From Chrysogorgia sp. JL179-B06 (taxonomy: Eukaryota > Cnidaria > Anthozoa > Scleralcyonacea > Chrysogorgiidae): a stretch of DNA of 64,000 nucleotides. The DNA lies in the NCBI GenBank assembly GCA_035772405.1, contig JAYKKM010000043.1:2211001-2275000 (forward strand), in the 5' to 3' direction. Each line of letters starts with the position of its first letter. The stretch's first letter is position 1. The position numbers were made by a program, and so were the translations under genes. The notes under the pieces were generated by a model. The model was not told where the DNA came from, did no database searches, and was given only the letters and a program-made list of their open reading frames with translations. This document shows, piece after piece, positions 22,366 to 33,171 of the stretch.

Positions 22366-23304
22366 CTATCGTATACTTTTTAGGACGGCTTTGGCTTCGT
22401 TTCTCAAATCTCGATTTTTCCAGAAGAATATCAAAGAGTTGAGGCTTGAATTGACCATGGCCAATGTCAGGGACCAGGTTTTGATAGCATGGGGAGCGTT
22501 GAAGGCAATTGTAAGTGGTGCTGGTAGATGACAGGCGAAGGCAAATATTATTACAAGCAGACAAGATTTGGCCAGTTTGATTTCTTTTAAGAAACGACGC
22601 CGTTTCTTATTCTGCTGTAATGTAGAGGTTGAAGATGAACTGTGCTCCGCTGCAGTCCCTATACCAACTGCGCGTTCGGATGAGACAGCAGAGCGAAAAA
22701 TTCGCGTATATACATACACTGTACTTACAAGAAAAATAAAAATAATTACAGTAGCAAACTTTACTTGTACAGCATTATTGGTAAAATATATGCCATATAT
22801 TATTACACACAATGTATAAAATACCCCTAAATATATTAATAGCGGTTTCCTGGTGACTTTGTTTCGATGAACCATCGGGTGTACGATCCCCATGTACCTC
22901 TCTACGTTCATACCGGATAATGTCACAATGGAAAGTACAGTTAACAATTTTACAATTTTTCTGCGGACAAAATACATCTCGCATACGCTGTTAAGTTCCA
23001 TAATTTCACCTGCTATAGTCAATGTTACGATGGAATTAGCAAGTACTCCGACAGCAAGGTCCATCGCCGATTGAACCATGAGGAGAAAATATTGGATTTT
23101 TTCCTTCAGTCGACGTGATCGCCAGTAGACAACTAATGTCATAGTGTTAAAAAGGACAGCTGCAATTGTTAGGATGATGTTCACTATACAAGCTATTATG
23201 GAGTTGATCATGAGGTATTCATTTGAAGGAAAATCAGAGTCGACCTGAAACTGTTCTCCATATGTGTAACATGTTCCATGCAAACTCTGCGTTGTGACAT
23301 TCAT
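22366..23304 (-). CDS. Class A G protein-coupled receptor, copy 3
   Basis: 312 residues, intact, about 99% identical to copy 2. Differences include P27 for S27 in the N-terminal tail, I190 for L190 in TM5 and A273 for G273 before TM7. All activation-related motifs match copies 1 and 2, including the non-canonical ERY and NSLIF. The short branch between copies 2 and 3 dates the tandem duplication after the split from copy 1. Confidence 0.9.
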   Translation of the reverse strand: MNVTTQSLHGTCYTYGEQFQVDSDFPSNEYLMINSIIACIVNIILTIAAVLFNTMTLVVYWRSRRLKEKIQYFLLMVQSAMDLAVGVLANSIVTLTIAGEIMELNSVCEMYFVRRKIVKLLTVLSIVTLSGMNVERYMGIVHPMVHRNKVTRKPLLIYLGVFYTLCVIIYGIYFTNNAVQVKFATVIIFIFLVSTVYVYTRIFRSAVSSERAVGIGTAAEHSSSSTSTLQQNKKRRRFLKEIKLAKSCLLVIIFAFACHLPAPLTIAFNAPHAIKTWSLTLAMVNSSLNSLIFFWKNRDLRNEAKAVLKSIR

Positions 23305-23511
23305 TTTTTCATTTGCTTCTCCGCTCTTACGATCTCTAATGAAAACCTATGAACAACTGGTACAACCGCAGCTATTGTACATTTATATATAGTCTTAGTT
23401 GCAGCTGTTATATAATGCATGTATATTATACGTATCCAATCTTATTATTCCTAATTGATAGTTTATTAACTCATGGATCATATTGATATTGATACCAGAA
23501 TAATATATGGT

Positions 23512-23561
23512 CTTACTCTGATGAAGGGCTCCGCTCGAAACGTTAGTATTTCGTCACTAAA
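23512..23561 (+). ncRNA. Hammerhead-like PLE end, segment 3
   Basis: Same core as 16,321-16,370 (CTGATGA, GGG/CTC, GAAACG, CGTCACTAAA). Solo end, followed by (TA)n. Confidence 0.4.
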
Positions 23562-23592
23562 TTCTTGGCAGTTTACCACCTTTTCACTTTGC

Positions 23593-23750
<158 letters not shown>

Positions 23751-23926
23751 TGTTGTGATAGAAACTATCAGGTTCAAAATCATATTTGATTTATCAAAAT
23801 CATATATATAATATATTTGATCCTCGCCGCACGAATTGAATATAAACTCAGTGAGAACGTTAATGTCAATTAGTCGTCTGAAGATTGCGAAAGAATGAAA
23901 TACTGCGTGTAACGGCAGTTGTGTAA

Positions 23927-23931
<5 letters not shown>

Positions 23932-24007
<76 letters not shown>
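23932..24007. repeat. (TA)n tract
   Basis: Pure TA run. It occupies the place where segment 2 carries the intact hammerhead plus TA run. Confidence 0.95.
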
Positions 24008-24012
<5 letters not shown>

Positions 24013-24505
24013 TTTATTTTATTTATTTTTTTACTTTGTCCTCTTGAAAAACATACACTAGCAAACATTTTTTTGTATAATTTCATGTTATATCGTTGGA
24101 ATATATTCCTTTCCAGGTCGTAAATTCATAATGTCTGATATTGCGACTGGCTACAACAGAGATTTAATTGTTACGTCCTTTGTGTACAAATGCAGTTTAA
24201 TTTCCGTATGCTTTATGAGGGTAATTCCGGAGGGCCAACCCCTATTTAAAATATTGAATTTTGACACTTTTGGGGACAAGAAGTATATACAAAGTTAAGC
24301 TGTTTAAATTATATGGCTTCATTATTTAATGATAACTCACCCCGCGAGCCTGTGAGCTTCTTCTTAAATGCACAATTTTGGGACTACAATGGTAGTCGTT
24401 ATATGTTATGCTGCTACTTATAGTTGCCATAGTAATATTCTACTCCTTGTGATCCCGAGGTAATTGACTAATTGATAACTTGAAAGGTAACTTGAGAAAA
24501 CCTTG

Positions 24506-25003
24506 AAGTGCCTATGCAATGAAAAATTCAGTTGTAAAATAACTGTTTTGTTTGAAAGAACTCTTGAAACTATAAAGACTAGTAACCATTTACAACTTTT
24601 TCGTATCTCACTTCACTCTCAGATATCAAGATCTGTTTAATATGTAAATGATCATACTTATAACATCACACTGCATAACTATATTGAAAACGTTTATATA
24701 TCGTTGAGATTATGTAATGAATCACTTGAAATGCAGGTGTGCATCCAATGACATCAAAGATGCAAATCACCAAACGATTCCATGTGATAATAGTAAAGAT
24801 ATGCAGAATTTTTCAACAAGTCATTATGCATTGTGATGGTCATAAGTATATGATCATTCACATATTAAACAAATCTTAATATCGCAAGAATGAAGTGAGA
24901 TATGAAAAAGTCGTAAATTAAAAAGTAGTCTTTATAGTTTCAAGAGTTCTTTCAAACAAAAGAGTTATTTTACAACTGGATTTTCCATTGCATAAGGCAC
25001 TTT
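24506..25003. mobile_element. Palindromic MITE, family 1, copy C
   Basis: Paralogue of copy B, with AAGTGCCTATGCAATG and CATTGCATAAGGCACTTTAA ends and the same internal blocks. Confidence 0.8.
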
Positions 25004-25129
25004 AATTTCAATTTAATAATATTTTAACAGCCTAACCTCGTCAGCATCATAACAAGACATAACATATAATACAAATACATATAAAACACACAATGTCTAA
25101 ACTATAAGTTCAATATCAAACTATTCAGT

Positions 25130-25225
25130 TTGATATAAATGTTTGAACTCCTAGTTCGTTTTGAAGGTTTTTAAATGTACCATTTCCGACAGCAGATCGT
25201 TGTACAACGTCGACGTCGCTCCAAT
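25130..25225 (-). pseudogene. Non-LTR retrotransposon C-terminal tail, segment 3
   Basis: Shorter counterpart of 17,935-18,060 with a deletion around the TTAATTTCC stretch. It retains the TFKTFKT-like end. Confidence 0.4.
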
Positions 25226-25924
25226 GCACGTCCTTTGTGTACCTAAAACAACTAAAACACTATGTCGACAGTATACACAAACCTTTTTAGATCTTTGATT
25301 TGTATTTCTACACTCATGCCTATACGTAGAAATACTCTAAAAGCGAACGCCTTTGTCAAGGTCCTTCGCGTTTCAGACTCTGAGGAAGGGCTTTCGATCG
25401 AAAGTTACACCTCCTCCGCACTATTTCCGCAGTATACCAACATTTTAAAGTATTCAATTTGTAATAAGTATGTACTAACTATAAGTGGCGAAATATATGC
25501 AGGACATCTGCTGGTTTCACCCATTGATATTGTTGTAGGCGGCGACGATCGAAGAAACCCGGCTGGCCATTACAAGATAGTGAAAGGCGAAAAAGCAGTT
25601 TCTGTAGCTTTTCTAGTAAAAAGTTAAAGAGTATTTTAATCAGAAGCTTTGTTATGTCATATGCAGATCAAAGTATTCCGTGTATATAATTCGAAATCAT
25701 TGCAAGCTGCCTAGCCACAGCAATCAATAAACATTAGCGTAATGCGATATATAGCAAAGTGAAAAGATGGTGAACTGCCGAGATTTTTAGTAACGAAATA
25801 CTGACGTTTCGAGCGGAGCCTTTCATCGCAGTAAGGGGAGATGAAATAAAATAAATAGGGCTCATTCCTCAGCTCTCATTGCTCTCTCTCTCTCTATATA
25901 TTTATATATATATTATATATTTTA

Positions 25925-26065
25925 ATGTGATGAGGATTATCAACTCGGGTGGTGAATAATGATGTAGGTCGCGGGTTCGAATCCCAGCCGGGTCAAGTAG
26001 AGTTTTCTCTACTTGTCCGGTATGGTTCGTCACACGGAGTAGCCATTTACATTATAAAGCTCACT
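25925..26065 (+). repeat. tRNA-derived SINE
   Basis: GTGATGAGGATTATC start, B-box GGGTTCGAATCC at about 25,973, then a body with the small hairpin CAAGTAGAG..CTCTACTTG and GGTTCGTCACACGG. It ends in ATTATAAAGC before the minisatellite. Confidence 0.5.
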
Positions 26066-26084
26066 TATGTGAGGTGATATCAAT

Positions 26085-26498
26085 ATATCAATATATGAGG
26101 TGATATTAATTTATAGAAGGTGATATTAATTTATATGAGTCGATATTAATTTATATGAGGTGATATTAATTTATATGAGTCGATATTAATTTATATGAGT
26201 CGATATTAATTTATATGAGGTGATATTAATTTCTATGAGTCGATATTAATTTATATGAGGTGATATTAATTTATATGAGGTGACATTAATTTCTATGAGG
26301 TGATATTAATTTCTATGAGGTGATTTTCATTTCTATGAGGTGATATTAATTTCTGCGAGGTGATATTAATTTCTACGAAGTGATATTAATTTTTTAGGTG
26401 ATATTAATTTCTATGAGGTGATATTAATTTCTATGAGGTGATATTAATTTCTATGATGTGATATTAATTTATATGACGTGATATTAATTTCTATAAGG
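26085..26498. repeat. 20-bp minisatellite
   Basis: About 20 tandem units of ATGAGGTGATATTAATTTCT and variants (GAGTCGATATTAATTTAT). Variants alternate in blocks, suggesting unequal exchange. It lies directly downstream of the SINE body, from whose last bases (GTGAGGTGATAT) it seems to have grown. Confidence 0.9.
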
Positions 26499-26499
26499 A

Positions 26500-27560
26500 T
26501 GGCGGGCGAGGTTTAAAGATTCTGAGACAGGTCTACAAAGAGACGAAAGTGCGTGTGGCAACATACATGGTGTTAAGCTCAAGCCGCTGGATAAGGACAG
26601 CATGGAAGAGAGTATAACAGCGAGTACAAAAGCCTGAAAAGGGAAGCAGAACAAGCACTACAGGAAATGGGACTTGAAGTCGACTTCAGGCAGGAGGAGA
26701 TTTGGAAAGATAGAGAGAAGGTGCAGAATGATTGGTCAGGTTGTTGAAGGGGTTGAAGAAGGAGATGAAGAAGCGATATCAGGATAAGCTAAAGAACGAG
26801 TATAAAGAGAAAGTCATGCAGAGCCAAGTGTTTTCAAGGCAGGAAAAAGAAAGCCACACGTGGTTGAGCTCAAACATTACAGTACAGAAGACAGCAGGGA
26901 TTATGAATATGTTGGAACAAATGGTTGAAACCCGGAAATGGAAAGTGATGCGAGGAATCGGAGATACAAATGGAAAGTGTAGGTTATGTGGACAACACGA
27001 TGAAACCGTTCGACACCTGCTTGCAGGATGTGAAATACTGGCGGGATCTGAATACCTTTGCAGACACAATAATGCACTGATGCACTATTGCCCACTCAAT
27101 TGGGCAATAGAGAAAGGACTTCTTCCTGAAAGCACAGTATGGTACGGAGAGAGATGGAAGAAGGGACATGTACTCAAGGGTAATGAATTCAAACTTTGTT
27201 GGGACTTTGACCCTGGAGGACGAAAGAGACAAGAAGATATAGTTGGTGGAAATGTCGTGCCCAATGGAAATGAATATAGAGGAGGTAACGCGACCCAAAC
27301 TGCGAAAGTACCAACAACTTGCGTTTGAGACTAGGGAGAAGAGACCAGGTTATAGAGTGGAAGTAGTACCAGTTATTATTGGATGTATGGGTGGTGGTGT
27401 GAAGAAGATGAGCAAAGCGGTGGCAAAAGTGATTCAGTGAGGGAGAAAGGAACGTAACAAGAATAGTGAGGACAATGCAACAGACAGTACTTATGGAAGG
27501 ACAGACAATTATACGGAAGTGTTGGGTGGATTGGTGTAATCGGAGTAAAAAAATAATCGG
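26500..27560 (+). pseudogene. 3' end of an R2/NeSL-like non-LTR retrotransposon
   Basis: The start (about 26,504-26,600) reads as a GGRGLK..YKETK polymerase end. Next, 26,732-27,328 holds a CCHC knuckle CRLCGQHDETVRHLLAGC (residues about 82-99) followed by RHN. This arrangement precedes the restriction-like endonuclease of R2/NeSL/CRE elements. A third frame, 27,243-27,440, carries the conserved end KYQQLA..VVPVIIGCMGG. Frames differ, so the copy is dead. These elements usually nick a defined target; the insertion site here is not obviously an rRNA or spliced-leader gene. Confidence 0.65.
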
Positions 27561-27636
27561 TTAACGTCCCAACAATTATTGGTGGGAATGTCTCATTGGC
27601 CAGACTTTACTTTTTGATCTGGCTACGAAATTAAAT

Positions 27637-28542
27637 AATAATAATAATAATAAAGGTCTTTATTGAAAAAAATAAGAGCAAACAGACGTGCTCTAATTAC
27701 AAGAATAGTGAGTAATTACATAATATAGTTACAAATAAAGTTTAGTCAATAATTACAATTTAGTGAACAAGCATCTATTAATAAAAACTGATTTAAAACG
27801 GCTGTCTGTACCCTAGGTAATATATAATTATGTGCCCTATTTCTTAGTTGTCTAGTTCTACGTGGAGGAAGGAGATCGTTAAGAGCCGTGGTTGTAGTAG
27901 TTAATTTTTGCCACATCATCTTATCCCTATTCTGTATAATTTCTGTAATATTATATTGTCTAGAGCAGTAACCAGATTTAAAAGATCGAGTGAATAATTT
28001 ATTGATTCTACTTAGATATTTATCATAAAAGGCACAGCCCCAAACTTCAATAGCAATAGCATACAAGAAAATTGATATGATAAGACTTTGGAAGAGTAAA
28101 TCTAAATTGCTAGTAGAGTATCCGTAGAACTTACAAATTCTTAGTATATACAAACGACCACTGGCTTTATTCAGTAAATCATCTATGTGTGTGTCCCAAT
28201 TAGTAGGTTTTTCCTCAAAAGTAACACCTAATAATTTTAGCTTATTTTTACGATCAATTGTGGCAAAGGGGTCAGGCGGTATTCTTTTTAAAGTTAATAT
28301 TCATGTGGTTTTCCTCAGACCATTCAATGAAGGACTGGATTTCAAGCTTAGCCTCATTAGAGTCACTTTTGCCTTTGTAAATAGGTATACCAAGCGTTAT
28401 GTCATCAGCATACTTAACTAACATGTTATTGGGATTAACAGCTTTTATATCATTAATCAAGAAGGAAAAGAGGATCGGACCGAGGACGGTCCCTTGTGGT
28501 ACACCCGGTTAATGTGGAGATATTTTGGTAGTAAATACCATC
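27637..28542 (-). pseudogene. 3' half of a non-LTR retrotransposon split by the Polinton
   Basis: Minus-strand blocks are VPQGTVLGPILFSFL (about 28,505-28,460), the catalytic KYADDITLG (residues 16-24 of the frame 28,460-28,272), and the C-terminal region 28,153-27,746 with EVWGCAFYDKYLSRINK, typical of jockey/CR1-like polymerases. The element ends with AATAAAGACCTTTATT and a (TTA)n tail near 27,637-27,655, as expected for such 3' ends. A frame change occurs between 28,272 and 28,153 and another near 28,505. The left ACCATC duplication of the Polinton is its last base pairs here. Confidence 0.75.
28537..28542. repeat. Polinton target site duplication, left (ACCATC)
   Basis: Six bases identical to 46,248-46,253. 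Polinton integrases make 6-bp duplications. Confidence 0.9.
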
Positions 28543-28713
28543 AGTAGTATAGCAACTAGGGCTGCGAGCCCAATCGGTGTCAACCGTAAAATATAACACC
28601 AAAAAAACATCACCAAATTTGCCAAGTCGCGACTCGACAAATTTGGTGATGTTTTGGTGTTATATTTTACGGTTGACACCGAATAAGCTCGCAACCCTAG
28701 TTGCTATACTACT
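28543..28713. repeat. Terminal palindrome of the left Polinton end
   Basis: Arms of about 80 bp with a few mismatches. The element terminus AGTAGTATAGCAACTAGGG reappears inverted at 28,695-28,713. The same holds at 46,077-46,247. Confidence 0.85.
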
Positions 28714-29374
28714 ACAACGATCGTTAGTCAATCTAGACACCCTTCGCACGTTCTCTACTAAATTGGTGTCAAACACATGCGAGACTAGCGAAACAATACC
28801 AAATTTATACTAAATCGCGACTCTCGCTAAATTTAACACCATTTCAGCCACATTTAAAAATAGTCGTTTCAAAATTCTCACAAATTTATGTCAAATTACA
28901 TTTAGGAAAAATAGAGTGTCGTTTCAACATTTTCGCGTGTTAAAAAATAAAATGTGGTACGAGCCCACTCTCACATATTAAAAAATAGAGAGTGTCATTT
29001 CAACAATTTCACATTTTTTTTGTCGAATCACATTTAAAAATAGAAAGTGCCGTCTCAACATTTTCACAAATTTTGTCAAACCGCATTTAAAAAATAGAAA
29101 GTGTCGTTTCAACATTTTCACAAATTTGTCAAATCACATTTTCACAAATTTGTCAAATCACATTTAAAAAATAGAAAGTGTCGTTTCAACATTTTCACAA
29201 ATTTGTCAAATTACATTTAGGAAAAATAAAACTTTTCAACATTTTTACAAATTTGTGTATCGTAAAAGTGTCTCACGCGTGATAAAATTGCCACCTGTTA
29301 TGCAAATTAGGTTATTGCCACCTGTTAATGATTGATTAGTCCGTTTGTTCACTATTTTCAGCGTTTGTCGCCTC
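28543..29374. repeat. Polinton left terminal inverted repeat
   Basis: About 832 bp matching the complement of 45,418-46,247. The outermost 171 bp (28,543-28,713) is itself a palindrome centred on GTCGCGAC. Inside that lie several tandem units of about 57-60 bp with AAAATAGAAAGTGTCG and CATTTTCACAAATTTG (about 28,850-29,250). The repeat reaches into the last codons of the 29,336-29,848 gene. Confidence 0.93.
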
Positions 29375-29848
29375 GCTCCTAAAATGATGATCGTACACGT
29401 GTTTCGATGTTATAATTCCTCCCGACAACAAGCCCAAGAAAGGCACGTACGGCGTCACAATCGCGACAATGCTCTCAACGTCTTTCTTTAATAGCGGGTC
29501 TTTTTGCAACTCGTCGTTTAGTTCCTCAGGGTTCTCGATAGCGTTCAACCCATCTAGTAAGCTGGCGAATTTGCTGATTAGCAAGTCGGTGAGAAAAGCG
29601 TTTGCGATCTCCATTCTCTTCAACTCGTGTTGGCGCCATATCTTATCAATAACTTTCGCGGACGCTTTTTTAATGTACGCTTCGGACTGACTTACCACAC
29701 CGTCACCGGACAGTCTAATTAGTTCGGATCTCCTAACGTCAACGTTGTCTTCCACAGTTGAGGTGTCGTCAGTCTCCTCAACTAATTCCTCAATCGTGGG
29801 GTTTTCCTCACTTTTGCGTTTTACCATCACGCTATTACTTATACCCAT
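29336..29848 (-). CDS. Polinton end-gene protein of unknown function, possibly myristoylated
   Basis: 170 residues, intact. It begins MGISNS, matching an N-myristoylation signal (Gly2, Ser6), and is followed by an acidic stretch (EENPTIEELVEETDD) and a long helical region. A glycine-containing hydrophobic segment near residues 131-147 (VTPYVPFLGLLSGGIIT) could contact membrane. It is the last gene of the leftward set, and its final 12 codons lie in the terminal inverted repeat. I do not recognise a family. A membrane-associated virion or assembly role is inference. Confidence 0.65.
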   Translation of the reverse strand: MGISNSVMVKRKSEENPTIEELVEETDDTSTVEDNVDVRRSELIRLSGDGVVSQSEAYIKKASAKVIDKIWRQHELKRMEIANAFLTDLLISKFASLLDGLNAIENPEELNDELQKDPLLKKDVESIVAIVTPYVPFLGLLSGGIITSKHVYDHHFRSEATNAENSEQTD

Positions 29849-29856
29849 ATTTTATT

Positions 29857-30453
29857 GCGGAATAACAACTTCGTGACTGTATGGATAACGCAGTGAGATT
29901 TCAAGTCTAGCATACTTATTATTTTTTAATGCGGTCACAATCGCCGACGCTTCCTCTTTGCTAATGTTTTCCGAGATAGTCGTCAATAACAACCTTCATA
30001 TCACTTCTGCTCGGACAGTAAAAGCAAATGAGCTTACTAATGTTTTCTCTATACGGTTTTTGCGATCGACGTCAGTTGTTGTGTGATGACAATAACGCTC
30101 AACATAAAATGTCGCGCACTAAAAGCTAAGTTGACCAATTGACTAGTCCTATTCTTGACGTCCTGCCCACTCGCACAGTCGTCCAACACAATCAGAGTGT
30201 TAGTGCCTTTAAAAACATTTGTTACACACTTGAGAACAGCGTCGACACTGTCTTGCGCGCAGTCTATCGCTAACACATCAGGGTCACGTACATATTTCCA
30301 ATCTTGATACGCTTCGTTCCACTCGAAAGTAGGACAAATCAACACAATGTAGTCAAACTTACCGCGATACTCGGACTCCAGTGTGTTGAGTAAATAATGC
30401 GTCTTACCACAAGCTGTCATACCAACAATTAGCGCATTAAACGGGGTCTCCAT
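29857..30453 (-). pseudogene. FtsK/HerA-type genome packaging ATPase, interrupted
   Basis: The Polinton counterpart of adenovirus IVa2-like/poxvirus A32-like ATPases, which drive DNA into preformed capsids. The open part 30,453-30,049 has Walker A GMTACGKT (11-18), Walker B TLIVLDD (86-92) and a downstream TQQ sensor (124-126). Coding resemblance continues past the stop in other frames to about 29,857, implying two small frame changes near 30,045 and 29,975. The full family length of about 200 residues would then be reached. Its 3' end is close to the next gene's start and it lies between the capsid gene and the end gene. Confidence 0.85.
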
Positions 30454-30468
30454 TAACTCACGTTTGAT

Positions 30469-31707
30469 TTAATACTGGATTGACTGCAACCCATTGTTCA
30501 TGAAGTTGACCAGCCCATCACTCATCACAAACACCCTACACATAACATTCGCAGTCGTCGCTTTCTTAGTGATTTCAAGAAGCACGCCGGATTGTGTGTT
30601 TACGATTTTCTTGCCAGTGGCGACGTTGTAATTATCTTGAACGCTCCTCAAGTCAACGACCAACGCAAAACTATTTTTATAGAATTTCTGTATGGTCATG
30701 AACTGAGCGTGTTCCTCACCCAACCCAAACAATCGTTTCGCTTCTGCGTAGAACTTCGACTTTGGGATGCCTTGTGAGTGCACACTATTTGGCACACCTT
30801 CAATTGTGACTCTAACACTCTCAATATTTGGGTAAAGAAACTCCTCGCTGTCTGTTCGCACCTTATTCGTGAATAGCAACACAATCGCCTTCATGCTTTT
30901 TCTTGGCAGATTGACATTTTCATTCACAATGGTTGTGCCCTTATCCCATTCAGTGGTTTTCATCAATGTAACGTGTTCGTATGACAAACTACGACCACTT
31001 GCATAGCCTGACGTTATTTCATCAGCAAGCTCCTGATTATCGATCGTCTCGTACTCGAGCTCGAGGTTCTCCAGAGTGTATCCACCCACAGCGCTACCGG
31101 ATTGCGCCACCATGATGTCTGTGGCCTTCGGAAGTGTGATCACATACTGCAAGTTGTTGTTCATGCTAAAAGGAGCGTACAACCCGTGGTCATTCATGAT
31201 CTTACCGAGCTTAATCCGCTGCTTCGTCCCAATCACACCAAACATTAACGCGTCACTAACCTTAACAACGTCTCCACTCGTCGCGCCACTGTCGTCCTTA
31301 GAAATTAGCTTTCTCAAGTTCTCACCACCAATACCATAGTCAATCATTTGATTTCGCACAGTGATGCTTTCCCAAAGGTCACGATAAACACTAGTGTAAT
31401 TTTCCCCACTGTTGTCGTACACAGCTTCTCCAGCTAGTCTCACAACAAGTTTCTCAACCAACAACTTACTAACATTATTCAAGAACCAGCTTTTGGCGTT
31501 TGCATTCTTAAAGTCGAACACTAGACCCAACGATCCAGGCACCAAACAGCTGCTAACCTTGAGCTTTGGTATGTCAATGTAAAGTTCCTCACCAGGACTG
31601 ACTTTATTAGGGTTCAACGTGATTACGTGTTGCGTTCTCACCCCTTTTATGACACCCATAGTCGCTCGTCTAAAACCAGGGCTCAACTCTGCCGATGTGA
31701 CGTTCAT
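30469..31707 (-). CDS. Probable double-jelly-roll major capsid protein
   Basis: 412 residues, intact and the longest undamaged frame of the structural block. The sequence is beta-rich with few cysteines. It has a mid-protein region VTLMKTTEWDKGTTIVNENVNLP, typical in position of the linker between jelly-rolls, and a motif near residues 305-320 (VEGVPNSVHSQGIPKSKF). Placement next to the packaging ATPase, and the length, fit the Polinton hexon-like capsid protein, although many Polinton versions are longer. The start codon follows a TAAAGTATATG stretch. The assignment rests on context and general character, not on a decisive motif. Confidence 0.65.
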   Translation of the reverse strand: MNVTSAELSPGFRRATMGVIKGVRTQHVITLNPNKVSPGEELYIDIPKLKVSSCLVPGSLGLVFDFKNANAKSWFLNNVSKLLVEKLVVRLAGEAVYDNSGENYTSVYRDLWESITVRNQMIDYGIGGENLRKLISKDDSGATSGDVVKVSDALMFGVIGTKQRIKLGKIMNDHGLYAPFSMNNNLQYVITLPKATDIMVAQSGSAVGGYTLENLELEYETIDNQELADEITSGYASGRSLSYEHVTLMKTTEWDKGTTIVNENVNLPRKSMKAIVLLFTNKVRTDSEEFLYPNIESVRVTIEGVPNSVHSQGIPKSKFYAEAKRLFGLGEEHAQFMTIQKFYKNSFALVVDLRSVQDNYNVATGKKIVNTQSGVLLEITKKATTANVMCRVFVMSDGLVNFMNNGLQSIQY

Positions 31708-31744
31708 ATACTTTACGTATGTTTTGTTTTCTTCGAAGCTGAGA

Positions 31745-33165
31745 CTACCGTTTTAGCTTGTAATAATCATAAGCGAACCACGCAAATATCACCGCGAGTA
31801 CCCATAGATTTTGAGCCAACCAAGCGAGACCCTTCACACCCAACGTCAACGCGTTGTAAACTAAATTAGCCAACCCAACAGCCCATGGACCCATCTTCGT
31901 TATCGCGTTCTTAACAGCCTGTGCGAACGACCTCGTAGCAATAGCGCCTTTCATAACAGCAGACCTCCCAGCGATAATAATAGTTGTTATAATCCCAGCC
32001 ATTGAAATCGCTACAACGCTCAACCCAACCACGTTTTCTTTAGCCCATTCCTTAAATTTCTGCAATCTGTCAATGTCGACTTCTTGTTGCTCTCTAACCT
32101 CCTCTATTTGCCGCTGTTCAATAACTCTGTCTCTAGCCTTTCTAAGTCCAATCATTCTCTCAACTAGACCAATACGCTCTTTTTTCTCCGCAGCTGTGAG
32201 GCCTTCTCTGTTTAAGCTCTGCCAATCTCTCACTCGTTTCATCTATCACCTTTTGAAAATAGTCTGCTTGTATTCGCAACGCACCAGTGTCGCCTACTCT
32301 TGATTCACGCAACACACCATCACTTGGATTAACCACACCATTCAGCTCGCGGTTTTCGTCTGGTGTTAGCCCAGGTATGTCATCATAGCCCACTTTTGTC
32401 TCAATCACTGGGAAGTCATCTGGGATTACTTCTGTTGTGACAGCTGTTGTCTCTGTACTCTCGGGGATTTGACTAACTAACTGTTTGAACTGCTCAATCG
32501 CGTTTTTACTACTCGCATCTTTACTGTAGATCAAGCCGTTTCTCCCAGGTATCAGAATTCGTTTGGGTATTCCATATTTACCATTTTTTGTTTATCGGTT
32601 TGAAAAGAATAGCCCCTGAGCCCGTGACCTGCGACCTGTTGACTATTTTCCTTGACGTGTCGTCACGACCGAGTTTTTTTTTGTACAACTCACGTATTTT
32701 CTTATTTATTAGCTCGACTCTTTCTACATCATTTTCCACTAACTTTTTGTTGGATGCTTTTAGCTCACCCAGTCTTTTCTTAATTTCCTCCTCCTCTTCA
32801 AAAGCTATACTAAAACTTACGTCGTTGACGTCGCCATATGACTCCTGTTCAACAAACTCTACTGTTGGGACTTCTGTGTTAGTCCCCCTTATTGTCACCG
32901 TCTTACCATCATCAGTGTCGATAAACGACGTCTCTTTTTCTTGAGACCTTCTATCCTGTTCGTCCTGAAATCTATTATTTCTCTCAAACAATCTATCATT
33001 CTCGACGCGTACGATATCTGGCATGACACCGTCGGGGTACTTATCGTTAATTAAATTGTAAGCTTTAACGCCACTTTCAAGTTCGACGTTTATTTGATCA
33101 TCAGTGTAGGCTCTACCAAGGTTCTCCATCTCAATCTCATCAAAACCTTCCCCACCTTCAGCCAT
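31745..33165 (-). pseudogene. Large coiled-coil membrane protein of the structural block, interrupted
   Basis: Three consecutive minus-strand frames (33,165-32,578; 32,534-32,160; 32,242-31,745) appear to be one gene of about 470 residues broken by two small frame changes, near 32,580 and 32,200. Coding resemblance runs straight through both gaps. The N-terminal part is acidic and rich in charged helix. The last part has a basic coiled coil (KKERIGLVERMIGLRKARDR) and then two or three hydrophobic segments (about residues 75-95, 115-130 and 140-160 of the last frame). It is probably a virion or assembly membrane protein. No enzyme motif is seen. Confidence 0.55.
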
Positions 33166-33171
33166 ATTACA

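Noticed and set aside
26085..26498. CRISPR-like array
   Set aside because: Units are contiguous 20-bp tandem repeats with no unique spacers, in an animal genome.
28509..28813. Small open frames in the Polinton ends (also 45,977-46,311)
   Set aside because: They arise from the palindromic TIR and read on both strands with no start context or domain.
30592..30777. Plus-strand frames opposite the capsid and other leftward Polinton genes
   Set aside because: Antisense shadows of intact or well-recognised genes.
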